A stretch of DNA of 64,000 nt from Ornithinimicrobium pratense (GTDB lineage Bacteria > Actinomycetota > Actinomycetes > Actinomycetales > Dermatophilaceae): assembly GCF_008843165.1 (NCBI RefSeq), contig NZ_CP044427.1, positions 2,232,001 to 2,296,000 of the forward strand, read 5' to 3'. A program made the translations under genes and the position numbers. Positions within the stretch are counted from its first letter, which is position 1, and every line of letters starts with the position of its first letter. Shown in pieces: positions 58,022 to 64,000 of this stretch. Under the pieces are notes generated by a model. That model saw only the letters and a program-made list of their open reading frames with translations. It ran no database searches and was not told the DNA's origin.

Positions 58022-58155
58022 CACACACGCGGCGGCAGCCCCGCTGCTGACCCACCGCCCGCAGGCCTTCACCCAAGGCAACTCCCTGACCGGCGCACCG
58101 GGCTGTCCTGCGCTCCGGACCGCCCCGTGTCGGTGGGCCGTGGCAGGCTGAGCCG

Positions 58156-61100
58156 GTGACCAGCCACGACCCTGCCGACGTCATCGGTCGGTTCTCCCCG
58201 GCCACGCGGGCCTGGTTCGACGCCTCGTTCCCGGGGCCCACCGCCGCCCAGGTGGGGGCATGGGAGGCGATCAGCCGGGGCCAGCACACCCTGGTCGTGG
58301 CCCCGACCGGGTCGGGCAAGACGTTGTCGGCCTTCCTGTGGGCCATCGACCGCATCATCGCCACCCCCCGGCCCGCGCAGGACCCACGAGCACGTTGCCG
58401 GGTGCTCTACGTCTCCCCCCTCAAGGCACTGGCCGTCGACGTGGAGCGCAACCTGCGCTCCCCCCTCGTCGGTATCCGGCACGCGGCGGCCCGCCTGGGC
58501 TCGCCCTCCCCCGCCGTCTCGGTCGCCGTCCGATCGGGGGACACCCCGGCGGTGGAGCGCCGAGCCTTTGCCAAGGACGGCGCCGAGATCCTCATCACCA
58601 CTCCGGAATCACTCTTCCTGCTGCTCACGTCCCAGGCCAGGCAGGCGCTCAGCGGCGTCGAGTCGGTCATCATCGACGAGGTCCACGCCGTGGCGGGGAC
58701 CAAGCGGGGGACGCACCTGGCGGTGACCCTGGACCGGCTGGACGCGCTGCTGGAGCGACCGGCGCAACGGATCGGGCTGTCGGCGACGGTGCGGCCGGTC
58801 GAGGAGGTCGCCCGCTACCTGGGCGGGGGCCGACCGGTGACCACGGTGCACCCCCCCTCGACCAAGAGGTGGGACCTCGAGGTCGTCGTGCCCGTGCCCG
58901 ACATGGCTGACCCGGGCGCCACCGAGCGGCCAGAGATGCCGGGCGCCTCCCCGGCCCGCCGCCGCACGGCCGGCGATGACCCGGTCACTGCCGGCCAGGA
59001 CAGTGCCGAGCAGGCGGGTGCCAAGCAGGCGGGTGCCGAGCAGGCGGGTGCCGAGGATGCGGGTGCCGAGGATGCGGGTGCCGGGGATGCGTGGCTGACC
59101 GGTCCAGGGCCGGTCCTGCCCGACCTGGGCGGCGACGGCGAGGTCACCGACGCCGTGTGGGCCCCCGCGCCGGACCCGGAGGAGCGGGTCTCGATCTGGC
59201 CCCACGTGGAGCGTCGGGTCGCCGGGCTCATCGAGGAGCACTCCTCGACCCTCGTCTTCACCAACTCCCGCCGGGTGGCCGAGCGGTTCACCGCTCGGCT
59301 GAACGAGGAGTGGCAGGAGCAGCGTGAGGGCGGGGCCGCAGGAGATGAGGCGGCCGGGACGCCGGCTCAGGTGATGGGCCAGGCGGGCACCAGCCGGGGC
59401 GCAGCGCCGGCCATGGCCCGGGCCCACCACGGCTCGGTGAGCAAGGAACAGCGGGCCGTCATCGAGGACGCCCTCAAGACGGGTGCGCTGCCGGCCGTGG
59501 TCGCCACCAGCAGCCTGGAGCTCGGCATCGACATGGGCGCGGTGGACCTCGTCGTGCAGGTGGCCAGCCCCCCGAGCGTCGCCTCAGGCCTGCAGCGGGT
59601 CGGCCGCGCAGGTCACCAGGTCGGGGCGGTCAGCCATGGGGTGTTCTTCCCCACCCACCGGGCCGATCTCGTGCAGACCGCGGTCGTGGTCGAGCGGATG
59701 CGCGCGGGGATGATCGAGTCCCTCCGGGTGCCGGCCAACCCACTGGACGTCCTCGCCCAGCAGGTGGTGGCGATGGTGGCGATGGAGGACTGGGCGGTCG
59801 ATGAGCTCTTCGACGTGGTGCGCCGCTCGGCCTCCTACGCGGCCCTGCCCCGCCCCCTCTTCGAGGCGGTCCTGGACATGCTGGCCGGACGCTACCCCGG
59901 AGAGGACTTCGCCGACCTGCGCCCCCGGGTGGTGTGGGACCGGGTCACCAACACCCTCGCGGCCCGTCGCGGCGCCCAGCTGCTCGCGGTCACCTCGGGC
60001 GGCACGATCCCCGACCGGGGCCTGTACGCCGTGATGCTCGCCACGGGCGACGGCCCCGGCCGCCGCGTGGGCGAGCTCGACGAGGAGATGGTCTACGAGT
60101 CGCGGGTCGGTGACGTCTTCACCCTGGGCACCACCAGCTGGCGGATCGAGGACATCACCCACGACCAGGTGCTGGTCACGCCGGCACCAGGACAGATCGG
60201 CCGGCTTCCGTTCTGGAAGGGCGAGGCTCAGGGCCGGCCCGCGGAGCTGGGTGCCGCGGTAGGCGCCTTCCTGCGGGAGACGGCCGGGCACGCTCAGGCA
60301 CGGGACGATGTCGCGGTCGCTCGACTTCAGGAGCGGGGTCTGGACGCCTGGGCGGCGCAGAACCTCATCACCTACCTGACCGACCAGCGTGAGGCGACCG
60401 GCCACCTGCCCGATGACCGGACGATCCTGGTGGAGCGCTTCCGCGACGAGATCGGCGACTGGCGGGTGGTCGTCCACTCCCCGTGGGGCACCCCGGTGCA
60501 CGCGCCCTGGGCGTTGTGCCTGGCGGCCCGGCTCCGGGAGCGCTACGGCACGGACGTGCAGGCCCTGGCCGCCGACGACGGGATCGTGCTGCGCCTGCCG
60601 GACCTGGGCGCCTGGGACGAGGACGACACCCGGGCAGACGGTCCGGCAGGGGCCCAGCACCTGGACGCGGAGATTGCCGCGCTGCTCACCCTCGACCCGG
60701 AGGAGGTCGCCGACCTGGTGACCCAGGAGATCGGCGGCTCGGCGCTGTTTGCCGCCCGCTTCCGCGAGTGCGCGGCCAGGGCGCTGCTCCTGCCCCGCCG
60801 CAACCCCGGCCGGCGGCAGCCGTTGTGGCAGCAGCGGCAGCGTTCTGCGCAGCTGCTGGAGGTCGCCGTGCGCTACCCGACCTTTCCGGTTGTGCTTGAG
60901 GCGGTCCGTGAGTGCGTCCAGGACGTCTATGACGTGGACGCTCTTGTCGGCCTGATGCGGCGGGTGGCCACCCGCGAGGTCCGGGTGGTCTCGGTCGCCA
61001 GCTCCAGCCCCTCCCCGTTCGCGCGGTCACTGCTGATGGGTTACATCGCCCAGTTCCTCTACGAAGGCGACTCCCCGCTGGCCGAGCGGCGGGCCGCAGC

Positions 61101-63048
61101 CCTGTCCCTGGACCCCTCGTTGCTGGGCGAGCTGCTGGGCCGGGGCGAGGGCGCGGCACTGCGCGACCTGCTCGACCCCGAGGTGGTGGCACGCACCCAC
61201 GCCGAGCTGCAGCGGCTGACCCCTGAACGTGCCGCGCGGGACGCCGAGGAGGTGCTGGACCTGCTGCGGCTGCTGGGGACGTTGTCGACCCCGGAGATCC
61301 TCGAGCGCACCCAGGAGGACCACCGCCCCCAGGTCGAGGCCTGGCTGGGTGCCCTCGACCAGTCCCGACGAGTGATCCAGGTGCGGGTCGCGGGCGAGCC
61401 ACGCTGGGCCGACGCTGCGGACGCGGGCCGGCTGCGCGACGCACTGGGCGCGGCCATACCGGTCGGGGTGCCGGCGGTCTTCCTCGAGGGGGTGCAGGAC
61501 CCGCTCGGTGACCTGGTGGTCCGCTACGCCCGCACCCACACCCCGTTCACCATCCCCGACCTGGCTGCCCGGCTCGGCCTCGGCGCGGCAGTGGTGCGCG
61601 ATGCCGTGCGCCGCCTGGTCTCCTCGGGCCGCATGGTGCAGGGCGCTCTGGTGCCGCACGGCACCAGCAGCGACGACGTCTGCGACGCCGAGGTCCTGCG
61701 CCTGCTGCGTCGCCGCTCGCTGGCGGCGCTGCGCCAGGAGGTCGAGCCGGTCACCCAGCAGACCTACGCCCGCTTCCTGCCCCGCTGGCAGTCGGTCGGC
61801 GAGCTGCGCGGGGCCGACGGCCTGCTGCGGGCGGTGGAGCAGCTGGCCGGTGCCCGAATGCCGGCCTCGGCGGTCGAGACCCTGGTGCTGCCGTCCCGGG
61901 TGCAGGGCTACTCCCCTGGCCTGCTCGACGAGCTGATGACCTCCGGTGAGGTGCTCTGGCAGGGCCACGGCACGCTGCCGGGTGACGACGGCTGGGTCTC
62001 GCTGCACCTAACCGAGACCGCGCACCTGACGATGACCCCGCCGCAGGAGCCACCGGCCGGGGTGGAGCTGCTTGATCTGCTGCAGCGGACCCCGGGCGCC
62101 GCCTACTTCTTCCGCGCGCTCGCCGATGGCCTGGGCAGCAGTGACGACACCGGTCTGGTGGGGACATTGTGGGACCTGGTCTGGGCGGGCCGGATCAGCG
62201 CTGACACCTTCGCCCCGGTCCGGGCCCTGCTCGCCGGCGGGCGGACGGCGCACAAGGTGCGGCGCGCGCCCCAGCGGCCCGGCCGCTGGTCCCGCACCTC
62301 CGTCGCCCTGGCCTCCCGCTCCTCCCGCCCGGCGCTGCCGGCCCGGTCGGGACCACCGACCGGGGTGGGTCGCTGGTCGCTCCTGCCACCGGTCGAGGAG
62401 GATCCGACGGTCCGGGCGCTGGCCACCGCCGAGCAGCTGCTCGACCGCTACGGCGTCCTGACGCGCGGCTCGGTCGTCGCCGAAGGGATCCCGGGCGGGT
62501 ATGCCGGGGTGTACCGCGTGCTGGCCACGGCCGAGGAGGCCGGTCGCGTCCGCCGCGGGTATGTGGTGGAGGGCCTGGGGGCGGCGCAGTTCGGCACAGC
62601 AGGGGCCATTGACCGCCTCCGGGCCCTGACCGGGGACCTGCTGCAGGCCGGGCGCGAGCCGGAGGTGGTGCTGGTGGCCGCCACTGACCCGGCCAACCCC
62701 TATGGCGCGGCCGTGCCGTGGCCAGAGCGCGAGGACGAGACCACGCACCGGCCCGGGCGCAAGGCCGGTGCGATGGTGGTGCTGGTGGACGGCGCCCTCG
62801 TGCTCTATCTCGAGCGGGGCGGGCGCAGCGCGCTGACCTTCGGCGTCCCCGAGCACCTGGACCCCGACGAGACCTGGGGCGCCGTCGCCCAGGCCCTCGT
62901 CGGCGCCGTCCGCGGGCAGACCCTCAGCGCTTTGACGATCGGCAAGATCGACGGGGTGGGGGCCCTCGCCTCCACCGATCCCCTGGCCCGGGCCCTGGTC
63001 GACGCCGGCTTCCACACCGCACCCCAGGGGCTGCGCCTGCGCCGGTGA
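58156..63048 (+). CDS. lhr: Large helicase-related protein Lhr
   Basis: A 1630-residue superfamily 2 helicase. Walker A is VVAPTGSGKTLSAF near residue 50, the Walker B box VIIDEVHAV at 171-179, LSATVRPVEEVARYLG is motif III, and LVFTNSRRVAERFTARLNEE, SSLELGIDMGAVDLVVQVAS and QRVGRAGHQVGAVSHG are the second RecA-like domain. A winged helix and the long Lhr-C region with a uracil-glycosylase-like end follow. Lhr unwinds RNA-DNA hybrids in a 3' to 5' direction and acts in repair. Residues about 280-310 hold an expanding Ala-Gly-Ala-Glu repeat. A start at GTG 58156 fits. Confidence 0.93.
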   Translation: MTSHDPADVIGRFSPATRAWFDASFPGPTAAQVGAWEAISRGQHTLVVAPTGSGKTLSAFLWAIDRIIATPRPAQDPRARCRVLYVSPLKALAVDVERNLRSPLVGIRHAAARLGSPSPAVSVAVRSGDTPAVERRAFAKDGAEILITTPESLFLLLTSQARQALSGVESVIIDEVHAVAGTKRGTHLAVTLDRLDALLERPAQRIGLSATVRPVEEVARYLGGGRPVTTVHPPSTKRWDLEVVVPVPDMADPGATERPEMPGASPARRRTAGDDPVTAGQDSAEQAGAKQAGAEQAGAEDAGAEDAGAGDAWLTGPGPVLPDLGGDGEVTDAVWAPAPDPEERVSIWPHVERRVAGLIEEHSSTLVFTNSRRVAERFTARLNEEWQEQREGGAAGDEAAGTPAQVMGQAGTSRGAAPAMARAHHGSVSKEQRAVIEDALKTGALPAVVATSSLELGIDMGAVDLVVQVASPPSVASGLQRVGRAGHQVGAVSHGVFFPTHRADLVQTAVVVERMRAGMIESLRVPANPLDVLAQQVVAMVAMEDWAVDELFDVVRRSASYAALPRPLFEAVLDMLAGRYPGEDFADLRPRVVWDRVTNTLAARRGAQLLAVTSGGTIPDRGLYAVMLATGDGPGRRVGELDEEMVYESRVGDVFTLGTTSWRIEDITHDQVLVTPAPGQIGRLPFWKGEAQGRPAELGAAVGAFLRETAGHAQARDDVAVARLQERGLDAWAAQNLITYLTDQREATGHLPDDRTILVERFRDEIGDWRVVVHSPWGTPVHAPWALCLAARLRERYGTDVQALAADDGIVLRLPDLGAWDEDDTRADGPAGAQHLDAEIAALLTLDPEEVADLVTQEIGGSALFAARFRECAARALLLPRRNPGRRQPLWQQRQRSAQLLEVAVRYPTFPVVLEAVRECVQDVYDVDALVGLMRRVATREVRVVSVASSSPSPFARSLLMGYIAQFLYEGDSPLAERRAAALSLDPSLLGELLGRGEGAALRDLLDPEVVARTHAELQRLTPERAARDAEEVLDLLRLLGTLSTPEILERTQEDHRPQVEAWLGALDQSRRVIQVRVAGEPRWADAADAGRLRDALGAAIPVGVPAVFLEGVQDPLGDLVVRYARTHTPFTIPDLAARLGLGAAVVRDAVRRLVSSGRMVQGALVPHGTSSDDVCDAEVLRLLRRRSLAALRQEVEPVTQQTYARFLPRWQSVGELRGADGLLRAVEQLAGARMPASAVETLVLPSRVQGYSPGLLDELMTSGEVLWQGHGTLPGDDGWVSLHLTETAHLTMTPPQEPPAGVELLDLLQRTPGAAYFFRALADGLGSSDDTGLVGTLWDLVWAGRISADTFAPVRALLAGGRTAHKVRRAPQRPGRWSRTSVALASRSSRPALPARSGPPTGVGRWSLLPPVEEDPTVRALATAEQLLDRYGVLTRGSVVAEGIPGGYAGVYRVLATAEEAGRVRRGYVVEGLGAAQFGTAGAIDRLRALTGDLLQAGREPEVVLVAATDPANPYGAAVPWPEREDETTHRPGRKAGAMVVLVDGALVLYLERGGRSALTFGVPEHLDPDETWGAVAQALVGAVRGQTLSALTIGKIDGVGALASTDPLARALVDAGFHTAPQGLRLRR
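59005..59091 (+). repeat. 15-bp repeat inside lhr encoding Ala-Gly-Ala-Glu units
   Basis: GCCGAGCAGGCGGGT and close variants run for about six copies over 87 bases, giving Ala-Glu-Gln-Ala-Gly and Ala-Glu-Asp-Ala-Gly units in an insert between helicase motifs III and IV. Copy number could change without frame loss. Confidence 0.85.
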
Positions 63049-63110
63049 GGGTGACCGGGGAGGACCGACGCCACCTCCGAGCGGCCCGGAGGGGGCCGGC
63101 CCGACCGCGG

Positions 63111-64000
63111 TCAGTCGTGCGGCACCCGGACCCCGTCGGCGTCGAAGACCAGCTCCTCCTCGGGGTGCACCCGCAGCCGCAGGCGCTCGCCCTGACGGAC
63201 CTGCACACGCTTGTCCAGGCGCACCACCAGGTGACCACCGCGGACGGTCACCCCGTCGGCGACCTCGGGCGTGCCGAAGACGAAGGTCTCCGAGCCCAGC
63301 CGCTCCAGCCGGTCCACGACGACCGACAGCTCATCGCCGCCGGGAGCCGTGCCGGCACCGACGATGTCGAGGCCCTCAGGACGCAGCCCGACCGTCACCG
63401 GTGAGGCCACCTGGGCCGGACGCAGCGGGATCCGCAGGCCCGGAGCCAGCAGGGCCCGCCGCTCGTGCACCTGGACGCCGTCGAGGAAGTTGATCGCGGG
63501 CGAGCCGATGAAGCCGGCCACGAAGGCGTTGACCGGCCGCTCGTACAGCTCGGTCGGTGAGCCCACCTGCTGTAGGACCCCGTCGCGCAGCACGCAGACG
63601 CGATCACCCATGGTCATCGCCTCGGTCTGGTCGTGGGTGACGTAGACGGTGGTGGTCCCGAGCCGCCGCTGCAGCTCGGCGATCTGCCCACGGGTGGAGA
63701 CCCGCAGCTTGGCGTCCAGGTTGGACAACGGCTCGTCCATGCAGAAGACCTTCGGCTGCCGCACGATGGCCCGGCCCATCGCGACCCGCTGCCGCTGGCC
63801 GCCCGACATGCGGGACGGTTTGCGGTCCAACAGGTCCTCCAGCTGCAGGATGCGGGCTGCCTCCGCCACCCGTTCTCGGATCTGGGCCCGCGGGATGCCC
63901 ACATTGCGCAGGGCGAAGGCCATGTTCTCCGCGGCCGTCATGTTGGGGTAGAGCGCGTAGCTCTGGAAGACCATGGCCACGTCCCGGTCCCGGGCCCGCA
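63111..64000 (-). CDS. ABC transporter ATP-binding protein, MalK/UgpC type (5' end beyond the window)
   Basis: The frame is open to the right edge, so the N-terminus with Walker A is missing. Visible parts are Q-loop MVFQSYALYPNMTAAENMAF, signature MSGGQRQRVAMGRAIVRQPK, Walker B VFCMDEPLSNLDAKLRV and the H-loop VYVTHDQTEAMTMGDRV. The C-terminal half is the TOBE-type regulatory domain (VTVGLRPEGLDIV). It would energise sugar or glycerol-phosphate import with permeases not in the window. Confidence 0.9.
   Translation of the reverse strand, partial: RARDRDVAMVFQSYALYPNMTAAENMAFALRNVGIPRAQIRERVAEAARILQLEDLLDRKPSRMSGGQRQRVAMGRAIVRQPKVFCMDEPLSNLDAKLRVSTRGQIAELQRRLGTTTVYVTHDQTEAMTMGDRVCVLRDGVLQQVGSPTELYERPVNAFVAGFIGSPAINFLDGVQVHERRALLAPGLRIPLRPAQVASPVTVGLRPEGLDIVGAGTAPGGDELSVVVDRLERLGSETFVFGTPEVADGVTVRGGHLVVRLDKRVQVRQGERLRLRVHPEEELVFDADGVRVPHD

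Overview
The window is high-GC chromosomal DNA of an actinobacterium. The markers are a tmRNA tag ending DFALAA, a lysC with an internal beta-subunit start followed by asd, recA-recX, an actinobacterial Lhr helicase, DUF3046 and DUF5709 proteins, many GTG starts and 4-nt start/stop overlaps. Micrococcales (Intrasporangiaceae or Ornithinimicrobium/Serinicoccus-like) is my best guess from overall gene style; this is inference. I found no CRISPR array and no standard tRNA gene.

Layout. (1) 1-9.2 kb: loosely organised accessory genes, namely a ROK regulator cut by the window edge, a VOC protein, two GNAT/HAD-type enzyme groups, a TetR/CPBP divergent pair, an AraC/DUF1772 divergent pair, an alpha/beta hydrolase, DUF3626, and decayed nucleotidyltransferase and HIT genes. 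(2) 9.5-20 kb: a core cluster on the minus strand, prfB - ftsE - ftsX - M23 peptidase - smpB - ssrA, interrupted between prfB and ftsE by a secreted ExeM/NucH-type nuclease (plus strand) and a frameshifted aldehyde dehydrogenase. (3) 20.2-23.3 kb: nitronate monooxygenase with a repeat-rich control region, an arsenate reductase-like protein and a HAD phosphatase. (4) 23.35-37.65 kb: a wrecked Tad/Flp pilus locus. Pieces of tadC, the pilin, tadE, a TadG-like gene and a cpaF/tadA ATPase are separated by foreign DNA: a phage capsid pseudogene, a HEPN/AbiJ-like gene, a complete IS21-family element, two zinc-ribbon genes, two lipoproteins, two membrane-anchored coiled-coil proteins with internal duplications, a 23-copy 9-bp minisatellite, an IS5-like element carrying a GNAT passenger, a DUF4393 (Abi-alpha) gene and an FtsK/SpoIIIE remnant. 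(5) 37.6-64 kb: ordinary core and conserved genes: a MerR-sliding-clamp fusion with a small Cys-rich partner, miaB, two transporter-like genes, recA-recX, a NYN/OST-HTH protein, lysC-asd, an acyl-CoA carboxyltransferase, an asymmetric ABC exporter pair, lhr and a MalK-type ATPase running off the right end.

Functional links. SmpB and tmRNA form the trans-translation system, and prfB is release factor 2. FtsEX probably controls the coiled-coil M23 peptidase at the divisome. LysC and Asd give the first two steps of the aspartate pathway. RecX modulates RecA, and a LexA-like box lies upstream of recA. The two ABC half-transporters are complementary: each keeps the ATPase motifs the other lost.

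Most unusual items: the MerR regulator fused to beta-clamp domains II and III; the IS21 insertion whose 4-bp target duplication can be removed on paper to restore a translationally coupled zinc-ribbon gene; the 1.72-kb IS5-like unit with CTAG duplications; a 42-bp microinversion inside the cpaF remnant; and the complementary degeneration of the ABC pair.
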